Source: Uruburuella suis
GTDB lineage: Bacteria; Pseudomonadota; Gammaproteobacteria; Burkholderiales; Neisseriaceae
Assembly: GCF_004341385.1 (NCBI RefSeq)
Contig: NZ_SLXE01000055.1
Coordinates: 1-6,819, forward strand
Length of the DNA stretch: 6,819 bases
Direction of reading: 5' to 3'
The position numbers were made by a program, and so were the translations under genes. Below, piece after piece: positions 1-4,727 of this stretch (the first letter of the stretch is position 1; the number at the start of each line of letters is the position of its first letter). The notes below the pieces were generated by a model, which saw nothing but the letters and a program-made list of their open reading frames with translations, was not told the DNA's origin and ran no database searches.

Positions 1-186
1 ATTCTAAAAAATAATATACAAACAGGCAGCCCGTAGGTCGGATTCTTGAATCCGACACTTGTTCGTAGAACAAGCCACGCACATCGCTTTGGCCGTTGGC
101 CAAACGTCGGATTCAAGAATCCGACCTACGCGGATGATGTTGCCAAACTGCTTTTATTTTGTAAGGTTATTTTTTTGGATTGGTAT
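1..186. repeat. Probable Correia-like element interrupted by a hairpin-rich repeat
   Basis: The right end (161-186) reads GTAAGGTTATTTTTTTGGAT followed by TGGTAT. It matches the right terminal repeat of the element at 4608-4710 with about three mismatches. The left edge of the window (1-30) aligns with that element's left end: ATTC, a run of A, TAA and then GGCAGCC occur in the same order. The window therefore probably opens inside the left terminal repeat, and the hairpin block at 32-130 takes the place of the Correia-like core. The right end is firm. The left end is an inference from a short gapped alignment, and a few outer bases lie beyond the window. Confidence 0.45.
32..130. repeat. Composite inverted repeat with four nested hairpins (REP-like)
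   Basis: Bases 32-56 and 106-130 are perfect 25-bp reverse complements. Each arm is itself a palindrome: 37-56 is GTCGGATTC-TT-GAATCCGAC and 106-125 is the same with AA in the loop. Between the arms are two more perfect 7-bp hairpins: 58-74 (CTTGTTC-GTA-GAACAAG) and 88-104 (TTTGGCC-GTT-GGCCAAA). The block could fold as one long hairpin or as four in a row. It lies downstream of the lipoprotein gene at 195-719 and could act as that gene's terminator or 3' stabiliser. The design resembles REP or BIME palindromes; family membership is inferred. Confidence 0.85.
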
Positions 187-189
187 AAT
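181..189 (+). promoter_or_regulatory. Possible outward extended -10 promoter at a Correia-like end
   Basis: TGGTATAAT is a perfect extended -10 (TGn plus TATAAT) formed where the terminal repeat meets flanking DNA. No good -35 lies at 17 bp; TTGTAA at 159-164 is 19 bp away. Transcription would run rightward, antisense to the lipoprotein gene. Correia elements are known to carry outward promoters, but activity here is only inferred. Confidence 0.25.
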
Positions 190-194
190 ACGCA

Positions 195-719
195 TCACAA
201 GCGGTTGAGCGCCAGCCATTTCTGCAAATCTTCGGCGCTGATGCCGCCGTTTTCCTCAAAATCAAGCTTGTTCACCAACACGCCTTTGCTGTATTTGGCC
301 AGCACGGGCGTGCCGCTGAGGCGGTATTTCTGCTTGAAGGCTGCCCAGGCGGTTTTGTCTTGATGCAGGCGGTGCACGTTGACAAACGAAAGTTTGTCTT
401 GCAGCTTGTGTGCTTCGATGGCGCGCTTGAGCATCGGCTCGAATGCGTTGCAATCGCCGCAGCTGGGGCGGCCGATATAGGCGTAAAAGGTGTCGCCGCG
501 TGCCACTTTGGCTTCGAAATTGGCCACGGTGAGGCTGTTGAGCTCGAAATAGATGTCGGAATACATGCCCTCTAAGCGGCGGCTGTTTTCGGCCGACAAT
601 TTCACTGCTGTTTCGGCTTCGGCAAGCCGCTCTTGCAGGGCTTGGGTTTCGTTTTTGGCGCTGCTGCATGCGCTCAAGGCCAGCGCCAGCGCAGCTAGGG
701 CGAATAGGTTGCGTTTCAT
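195..719 (-). CDS. Thioredoxin-fold lipoprotein, PedC/BrcD-like
   Basis: The 174-residue protein starts with a lipoprotein signal peptide: basic KR at 3-4, a hydrophobic stretch, and the lipobox LSAC with the lipidated cysteine at 18. It should therefore be anchored in a membrane facing the periplasm. Residues 24-52 are rich in charged residues and Leu/Ala and look like a short coiled-coil linker. A thioredoxin-like domain follows, with FYAYIGRPSCGDC at 78-90, so the redox motif is C87-G-D-C90, and GTP at 136-138 supplies the likely cis-proline P138. The YIGRPxCxxC context is that of the family named after bacteriocin transport accessory proteins (PedC/BrcD), which are mostly Gram-positive. 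No bacteriocin gene is nearby, so a general role in periplasmic disulfide handling is more likely; the substrate is unknown. The start is supported by CAGGAGCT just upstream (725-732). The gene follows argF after a terminator hairpin. Confidence 0.85.
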   Translation of the reverse strand: MKRNLFALAALALALSACSSAKNETQALQERLAEAETAVKLSAENSRRLEGMYSDIYFELNSLTVANFEAKVARGDTFYAYIGRPSCGDCNAFEPMLKRAIEAHKLQDKLSFVNVHRLHQDKTAWAAFKQKYRLSGTPVLAKYSKGVLVNKLDFEENGGISAEDLQKWLALNRL

Positions 720-737
720 GGTAAAGCTCCTGATTTA

Positions 738-780
738 AAAAAGGCCGTCTGAAAATATAACATGTTCAGACGGCCTTTTT
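738..780 (-). terminator. Uptake-sequence hairpin terminator after argF
   Basis: Bases 738-753 and 765-780 form a perfect 16-bp stem with an 11-base loop. Each arm contains AGGCCGTCTGAA. A-runs on one side and T-runs on the other make it a plausible intrinsic terminator in both directions. It lies 24 bases past the argF stop and 18 bases before the lipoprotein start codon, so the lipoprotein gene needs its own promoter or readthrough. Inverted uptake sequences used as terminators are typical of Neisseria. Confidence 0.88.
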
Positions 781-804
781 ATTCATCAATTAACGTTATT
801 TGAT

Positions 805-1797
805 TTACGCCAACAAAGCCACCAACACGGCCTTAATCGTGTGCATACGGTTTTCGGCCTGGTCAAACACAATTGAGGCTTCGCTTTCAAACACTTCCTC
901 CGTTACTTCCACGCCGTCGAGGCCGAAGGTTTGGTAAATCCACTCGCCCACTTTGGTTTCGCGGTTGTGAAATGCGGGCAGGCAGTGCATAAATTTCACC
1001 TGCGGCTTGCCCGAAGCGGCCATCAATTCGGGGGTGACGCGATAAGGCTTGAGCAGATCGATGCGCTCTTGCCATGCGGCTTCCGGCTCGCCCATGCTCA
1101 CCCACACATCGGTGTGGATAAAATCGACACCGGCCACGGCCTCTTGCGGATCGTCGGTGAGCAGCACGCGCGCGCCGCTGGTTTGCGCCAGCTCGTGCGC
1201 TTTGGCAATCAGGCTTTCAGACGGCCACAAGTGTTTGGGCGCGCCGATGCGCACATCCATGCCCAGCAAAGCGCCGATCAGCAGCAGCGAATTGCCCATA
1301 TTGGAGCGGGCATCGCCCACATAAGCATAAGCGATTTCGTTGAGCGGCTTTTGGCTGTGCTCGCGCATGGTGAGCACGTCGGCCAGCATTTGCGTGGGGT
1401 GGAATTCGTTGGTGAGGCCGTTGAACACGGGCACGCCGGCATAAGCGGCCAGCTCTTCCACGATGGCTTGGCCGAAGCCGCGATACTCGATGCCGTCATA
1501 CATGCGGCCGAGCACGCGGGCGGTGTCTTTGATGCTTTCTTTGTGGCCGATCTGGCTGCCGGTGGGTTCGAGATAGGTAACACCGGCGCCTTGGTCCATC
1601 GCGGCCACTTCAAAAGCGCAGCGGGTGCGGGTGGAAGTTTTCTCGAAAATCAAGGCGATGTTTTTGCCTTTGAGCTTCGGCACTTCTGCGCCGGCTTTTT
1701 TGGCCGCTTTCAATTCGGCCGACAAATCGAGCAGATAGTGGATTTCGGCGGGGGTGAAATCGAGCAGTTTTAAAAAATGGCGGTTTTTCAGGTTCAT
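805..1797 (-). CDS. argF: Ornithine carbamoyltransferase
   Basis: This enzyme transfers the carbamoyl group from carbamoyl phosphate to ornithine, giving citrulline in the cytoplasmic arginine pathway. The 330-residue length is normal for the family. The carbamoyl-phosphate loop STRTR is at 55-59, HPTQ at 133-136, the ornithine-side SMGEP loop at 234-238 and the catalytic HCLP motif at 271-274. The start MNLKNRHFLKLLDF is the usual one for Neisseria ArgF; the ribosome-binding site in front is weak (an AG-rich AAAGCAGAG). Codons for W191-P192-S193-E194 contain a DNA uptake sequence. The gene follows dapE, but a 163-bp mobile element fills most of the gap. I see no convincing promoter in the remaining 80 bases. 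Arginine synthesis fits better than the catabolic arcB role, since no arcA or arcC is adjacent. Confidence 0.97.
   Translation of the reverse strand: MNLKNRHFLKLLDFTPAEIHYLLDLSAELKAAKKAGAEVPKLKGKNIALIFEKTSTRTRCAFEVAAMDQGAGVTYLEPTGSQIGHKESIKDTARVLGRMYDGIEYRGFGQAIVEELAAYAGVPVFNGLTNEFHPTQMLADVLTMREHSQKPLNEIAYAYVGDARSNMGNSLLLIGALLGMDVRIGAPKHLWPSESLIAKAHELAQTSGARVLLTDDPQEAVAGVDFIHTDVWVSMGEPEAAWQERIDLLKPYRVTPELMAASGKPQVKFMHCLPAFHNRETKVGEWIYQTFGLDGVEVTEEVFESEASIVFDQAENRMHTIKAVLVALLA
1216..1225 (-). other. DNA uptake sequence inside argF
   Basis: The minus strand reads TGGCCGTCTGAA, which encodes Trp-Pro-Ser-Glu at ArgF residues 191-194. The 10-base core is perfect, but the preceding base is T, so it is not the extended AG- form seen in the hairpins. 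Confidence 0.9.
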
Positions 1798-1834
1798 GGC
1801 ATTACTCTGCTTTCTGGCTTGATTGAATCCGGCT

Positions 1835-1846
1835 TTCAGACGGCCT
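1835..1846 (-). other. Single DNA uptake sequence upstream of argF
   Basis: The minus strand carries AGGCCGTCTGAA as a lone copy 37 bases before the argF start codon. No inverted partner is present, so it forms no terminator. It lies in the probable argF leader or promoter region. Confidence 0.9.
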
Positions 1847-1877
1847 CAGCGCTTGTTTGCAATCTTTTTTCTATTGC

Positions 1878-2040
1878 TAGGGGCTGTTCACAATTCATCC
1901 GTGCGTAAGATTTTGAGCGCAAAAGCGTGGCTGCAAGGCGAAAAGCACAGCAAGGTTGAACACCTTGCGAGCATTTTCAACGCGGCAGGCGCGTTTTTGA
2001 GCCAAAAGATTGCCACGAGATGAATTGTAAACAGCCCCTA
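1878..2040. mobile_element. MITE-like element, intact copy
   Basis: The ends are near-perfect inverted repeats: 1878-1899 (TAGGGGCTGTTCACAATT plus CATC) and 2019-2040 agree at 21 of 22 positions. The outermost TA on each side could be a TA target duplication, leaving 159 bp. The interior has no transposase gene; the short reading frame across it is not convincing. It does hold the palindrome GCAAGGT-TGAAC-ACCTTGC at 1950-1968. Reverse-complemented, the interior aligns with the element at 3287-3461, sharing GTGTTCAACCTTGC and CTCAAAATCTTA. It sits 8 bases past the dapE stop and 80 bases before argF. Size and structure fit a non-autonomous element moved by a transposase elsewhere, perhaps an IS5-type one; that family assignment is a guess. 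Confidence 0.85.
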
Positions 2041-2048
2041 ACAGGCGC

Positions 2049-3179
2049 TCATAATAATTGCCGCATCATTTCTTCATAAATAGCCGACAAACGGGGAATA
2101 TCCGCCAGCAGCACATTTTCGTTAATCTGGTGGATGCTCGCATTGCAGGGCCCCAATTCAATCAGCTCGGCGGCAATGGCTTTGATAAAACGGCCGTCTG
2201 AAGTGCCGCCGCTGGTGGAAAGCTCGGCTTTGATGCCGCACACTTTCTCAATCGCGGCCTGCGCCACTTCGGTGAGCCGGCCGGCGGCGGTGAGAAAGGG
2301 CTGGCCGGAGCATTGCCATTCGATATCGTAGGCGATGCCGTGTTTGTCGAGCACATCGTGCACGCGCTGTTTGAGGCCGATGTCGGTGGATTCGGTGGAA
2401 AAGCGGAAATTGAATTTCACGTTGAGCGCGCCGGGTATCACATTGGTGGCACCGGTGCCGCCGTTGATGTTGGACACTTGAAAGCCGGTGGGCGGGAAAT
2501 AGGCGTTGCCTTTGTCCCATTCGGCGGCGGAGAGCTCGGCCAGCGCAGGCGCGAAGGTGTGCACCGGGTTCACCGCCAAATGCGGGTAAGCGATATGGCC
2601 TTGCTTGCCTTTCACGGTGAGGTTGCCCGAGAGTGAGCCGCGGCGGCCGTTTTTGAGGGTGTCGCCCAGCTTTTCCACTGCGGTGGGCTCGCCCACAATG
2701 CAATAATCAATTGATTCGCCGCGCGCTTTGAGCGCATCCACCACTTTGGTGGTGCCATCGTAAGCATCGCCCTCTTCATCAGAGGTAATCAGCAAGGCGA
2801 TGCTGCCTTTGTGCGCCGTGTTTTCCGCCACAAAGCGCTCGCATGCGGTTACAAAACAGGCGATGCTGGTTTTCATGTCGGCCGCGCCGCGCCCGTAAAG
2901 CCGAGCGTTGCGCTCGGTGGGCACAAAAGGCGGCGAATCCCATTTTTCCACGGGGCCGCTGGGCACCACATCGGTGTGGCCGGCAAAACACAAAAGCGGC
3001 GCTTCGCTGCCGCGCCGCGCCCAGATATTTTGGGTGTTGCCAAAGTGCATGGTTTCGATGGTGAAGCCGATTTTTTGCAGGCGCGCAGCCAAAATGGCCT
3101 GGCATTGTTTGTCGTCGGGGGTAACAGAAGCTTCGGCGATTAATTGTTTGGCTAAGCTTAATGATTGGGTTTCGTTCAT
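2049..3179 (-). CDS. dapE: Succinyl-diaminopimelate desuccinylase
   Basis: This dinuclear zinc amidohydrolase (M20 family) removes succinate from N-succinyl-LL-diaminopimelate, giving LL-diaminopimelate for peptidoglycan and lysine. The protein has 376 residues, the usual length. The zinc and catalytic residues are in place: H68 in GHTDVV, D101 in GRGAADMK, the base E135 and ligand E136 in SDEEGD, E164 in VGEP and H350 in ASIHQINE. The dimerisation domain runs from about 180 to 293, and the conserved GGTSDGRF segment is at 324-331. The codons for S327-D328-G329 overlap a DNA uptake sequence. The start MNETQSLSLAKQLI matches Neisseria relatives, although the ribosome-binding site is weak. A good promoter lies at 3254-3282, with an uptake-sequence hairpin between it and the start. 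A mobile element begins 8 bases after the stop. Confidence 0.97.
   Translation of the reverse strand: MNETQSLSLAKQLIAEASVTPDDKQCQAILAARLQKIGFTIETMHFGNTQNIWARRGSEAPLLCFAGHTDVVPSGPVEKWDSPPFVPTERNARLYGRGAADMKTSIACFVTACERFVAENTAHKGSIALLITSDEEGDAYDGTTKVVDALKARGESIDYCIVGEPTAVEKLGDTLKNGRRGSLSGNLTVKGKQGHIAYPHLAVNPVHTFAPALAELSAAEWDKGNAYFPPTGFQVSNINGGTGATNVIPGALNVKFNFRFSTESTDIGLKQRVHDVLDKHGIAYDIEWQCSGQPFLTAAGRLTEVAQAAIEKVCGIKAELSTSGGTSDGRFIKAIAAELIELGPCNASIHQINENVLLADIPRLSAIYEEMMRQLL
2193..2202 (+). other. DNA uptake sequence inside dapE
   Basis: A perfect GCCGTCTGAA core lies on the plus strand, opposite the coding strand. It covers the codons for Ser-Asp-Gly in the highly conserved GGTSDGRF segment of DapE. 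Confidence 0.9.
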
Positions 3180-3203
3180 ACACGCTCGTGTGAATTTAAA
3201 GAT

Positions 3204-3237
3204 AAAGGCCGTCTGAAAAGTCTTTCAGACGGCCTTT
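3204..3237 (-). terminator. Uptake-sequence hairpin in the dapE leader
   Basis: Bases 3204-3218 and 3223-3237 form a perfect 15-bp stem with a 4-base loop (AGTC). Each arm contains AGGCCGTCTGAA. On the minus strand the stem is followed by the T-rich TTTATCTTT, so it has terminator form and could stop transcripts arriving from alr. However, it lies only 24 bases before the dapE start and downstream of the best dapE promoter, so it should form the 5' part of the dapE mRNA. It may be leaky or protect the 5' end. Confidence 0.75.
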
Positions 3238-3253
3238 TGACATTTCGTGCTTA

Positions 3254-3282
3254 TTTATAGCCTGATTTGCTTGATTTGCCAA
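3254..3282 (-). promoter_or_regulatory. Likely sigma-70 promoter for dapE
   Basis: On the minus strand TTGGCA (3277-3282) and TATAAA (3254-3259) are separated by exactly 17 bp, and each matches consensus at five of six positions. Transcription would start near 3247, about 68 bases before the dapE ATG and just before the hairpin at 3204-3237. The -35 lies 4 bases from the edge of the decayed mobile element at 3287. Confidence 0.6.
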
Positions 3283-3286
3283 GATG

Positions 3287-3461
3287 TAAGGGTTTGCTTA
3301 CATTTCATCACACGGTAATAACACAGTAATCTATCGGCGAAAAAACGCGTCTGCTGCGTTGAAAATGTGCGCAACGTGTTCAACCTTGCGGTGCTTCCGC
3401 CTTGCAAGCACACTTTTTCGCTCAAAATCTTATCCGCGGATGAGGTGTGGGCAAGCCTTTA
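3287..3461. mobile_element. MITE-like element, decayed full-length copy
   Basis: The left end TAAGGGTTTGCTTACATT plus TCATC (3287-3309) matches the right terminal repeat of the intact copy, read in reverse complement, at about 18 of 22 positions. The right end (about 3438-3461) is a more decayed partner with one gap. The interior shares GTTGAAAATG, GTGTTCAACCTTGC (3376-3389) and CTCAAAATCTTA (3421-3432) with the reverse complement of 1878-2040, so the two lie in opposite orientations. An extra segment of about 12 bases lies near 3315-3335. The right end runs into the alr stop codon (3459-3461). No coding capacity is seen. It separates alr from the hairpin at 3204-3237. Confidence 0.75.
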
Positions 3462-4517
3462 GTCAAAATATGTAAATTTCGCGCGCTTCACGTTGCACAA
3501 CAATTCATAAGCGATGGTGCCGGCGGCGGCGGCCACTTCGTTTACATGCACCACATCGCCCCATAATTCCACTTCATCGCCGAGCCCTTCGCGCGACACA
3601 TCCAATTCGATGGTGATCATGTCCATCGACACGCGGCCGAGCAGGCGGCTGCGGTGGCTGCCGATGGCCACGGGCGTGTCGGTGCCGGCGAGGCGCGGGT
3701 AGCCGTCGGCATAGCCGCAGGCAATCAGACCCACGCGGGTGGATTTGCTGGTATAAAACGTGGCGCCGTAGCCGATGGGCGAATGCGGCTGCAACACGCG
3801 CTCGCCAAACACCGCCGTGCTCAGGCGCATCACCGGACGCAAGCGCTCATCGGTGCCGCCAAAGGGGCTCGCGCCGTAGAGTGCAATGCCCGCCCTGCCC
3901 CAATCGCGCCGCGCGGCAGGGTGGGCAAGCATAGCGGCGGAATTGGCCAGGCTCTCTTCACCGGGCAGGCCTTCGCAGGCCAGATCAAACGCTTCGATCT
4001 GCATTTCGGTCATGCCGCTGCCCGGCTCGTCGGCGCAGGCAAAATGGCTGAATTTCACAATCTCGGCCACCTTGGCCGATTGCTTCAAGGCGGTGTAGGC
4101 GGCGGCGAAATTGTGCGGGAAAAAGCCGGCGCGGTGCATGCCCGAATCCATTTTGAGCCACACGTTTACCGGCTGCTGCCAATCGTGCGCCAGCAAGGCT
4201 TCGAGCTGCCATTGGCTGCCTACTGCCGGCCACAAACGGTGTTGGTCGATTAATGCATATTCGGCCGCTTCAAACACACCTTCGAGCAGCACAATCGGCT
4301 TGTCGATGCCGCCTTCGCGCAATTCCAAGGCCTCTTCGATGGTGGCCACGGCAAAGCCGTCGGCGATGTCGGCCAGCGCATGGGCGCAACGCAATGCGCC
4401 GTGGCCGTAGGCATTGGCTTTCACCACCGCCAGCAATTTATTGCCGTGGATATGCTTGAGGGCTTGGTAATTGTGGCGTAGGTTTTCCAGGCGGATTTGG
4501 GCATTGAGCGGGCGCAT
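3459..4517 (-). CDS. alr: Alanine racemase
   Basis: This PLP enzyme interconverts L- and D-alanine in the cytoplasm, supplying D-Ala for peptidoglycan. With the start at 4517 it has 352 residues, normal for the family. The PLP lysine is K33 in VVKANAYGHG, and R129 lies in DSGMHRAGF. The catalytic tyrosine is Y250 in PIGYGATF, and RVSMDM at 295-300 is the conserved active-site segment. The frame stays open for 47 codons upstream, but that part translates a hairpin and a Correia-like element. The chosen ATG has AGAAGGA at 4527-4533, nine bases before it, and MRPLNAQIRLENL is a typical N terminus. The gene follows dadA, recalling dadA-dadX, so a catabolic role is possible; as no second racemase is visible, a biosynthetic role cannot be excluded. 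The TAA stop may come from the mobile element at 3287-3461. Confidence 0.96.
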   Translation of the reverse strand: MRPLNAQIRLENLRHNYQALKHIHGNKLLAVVKANAYGHGALRCAHALADIADGFAVATIEEALELREGGIDKPIVLLEGVFEAAEYALIDQHRLWPAVGSQWQLEALLAHDWQQPVNVWLKMDSGMHRAGFFPHNFAAAYTALKQSAKVAEIVKFSHFACADEPGSGMTEMQIEAFDLACEGLPGEESLANSAAMLAHPAARRDWGRAGIALYGASPFGGTDERLRPVMRLSTAVFGERVLQPHSPIGYGATFYTSKSTRVGLIACGYADGYPRLAGTDTPVAIGSHRSRLLGRVSMDMITIELDVSREGLGDEVELWGDVVHVNEVAAAAGTIAYELLCNVKRAKFTYFD

Positions 4518-4534
4518 GTTCTGTATTCCTTCTG

Positions 4535-4563
4535 AGGCCGTCTGAAATATTTTCAGACGGCCT
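4535..4563 (-). terminator. Uptake-sequence hairpin in the alr leader, no U-tract
   Basis: Bases 4535-4547 and 4551-4563 form a perfect 13-bp stem with a 3-base loop, both arms holding AGGCCGTCTGAA. On the minus strand the stem is followed by CAGAAGGAATAC, with no T-run, so it is a poor intrinsic terminator. It ends 1 base before the alr ribosome-binding site. Readthrough from dadA into alr is therefore possible, and the hairpin could affect alr translation or mRNA stability. Confidence 0.6.
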
Positions 4564-4585
4564 GATTGATTCAAAATAATAAAAA

Positions 4586-4614
4586 ATAATAAAATGAAAC
4601 GATTATAATACCAA
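4586..4614 (-). promoter_or_regulatory. Possible alr promoter at the edge of a Correia-like element
   Basis: On the minus strand TTGGTA (4609-4614) and TATTAT (4586-4591) are 17 bp apart, matching consensus at four and five of six positions. The -35 lies within the terminal repeat of the element at 4608-4710. A second option is the perfect TATAAT at 4602-4607, formed at the junction and lacking a clear -35. Either would transcribe alr. Outward promoters in Correia elements are known; use here is inferred. Confidence 0.4.
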
Positions 4615-4710
4615 TTCAAAAAAGTAAGCGAACAAGGCGGCAGCCTGCGACAGTACAAATAGTACGGCTAGGCGAAACAACGAAGTTAGGTTAGTTTTTT
4701 GGATTCGTAT
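4608..4710. mobile_element. Correia-like element (short, 103 bp)
   Basis: The imperfect inverted ends are ATACCAATTCAAAAAAGTAA (4608-4627) and, read from the other side, ATACGAATCCAAAAAACTAA (4691-4710), agreeing at 17 of 20 positions. The interior GACAGTACAAATAGTACGG (4649-4667) and AACAAGGCGGC match the Correia core as I remember it from pathogenic Neisseria. The ends differ from the classic TATAGTGGATTAA, so this is a variant or a sister family. It lies between the dadA stop (17 bases away) and alr, whose apparent N-terminal extension reads through it. A related end lies at 161-186. Confidence 0.75.
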
Positions 4711-4727
4711 AAGCCGATTGCGCCGCT

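Noticed and set aside
32..130. CRISPR array
   Set aside because: The repeated units are palindromes in inverted orientation, not regularly spaced direct repeats, and no cas gene is present.
46..363. 105-codon frame at the left edge
   Set aside because: It runs through the hairpin repeat and into the antisense of the lipoprotein gene, with no family features.
931..1773. 280-codon open frame opposite argF
   Set aside because: It lies antisense to a clear ArgF gene. The His/Ala/Gly-rich product is typical of the strand opposite a GC-rich gene.
1798..1900. Promoter or ArgR operator for argF
   Set aside because: No pair of -35 and -10 boxes with good spacing was found, and no convincing ARG-box palindrome is visible by eye.
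1823..2023. 66-codon frame across the MITE-like element
   Set aside because: It reads through a non-coding repeat whose other copies do not preserve the frame, and it has no convincing ribosome-binding site.
4518..4658. 47-codon N-terminal extension of alr from an ATG at 4658
   Set aside because: It translates the uptake-sequence hairpin and the end of a Correia-like element. The ATG at 4517 has a good ribosome-binding site and a normal family N terminus.
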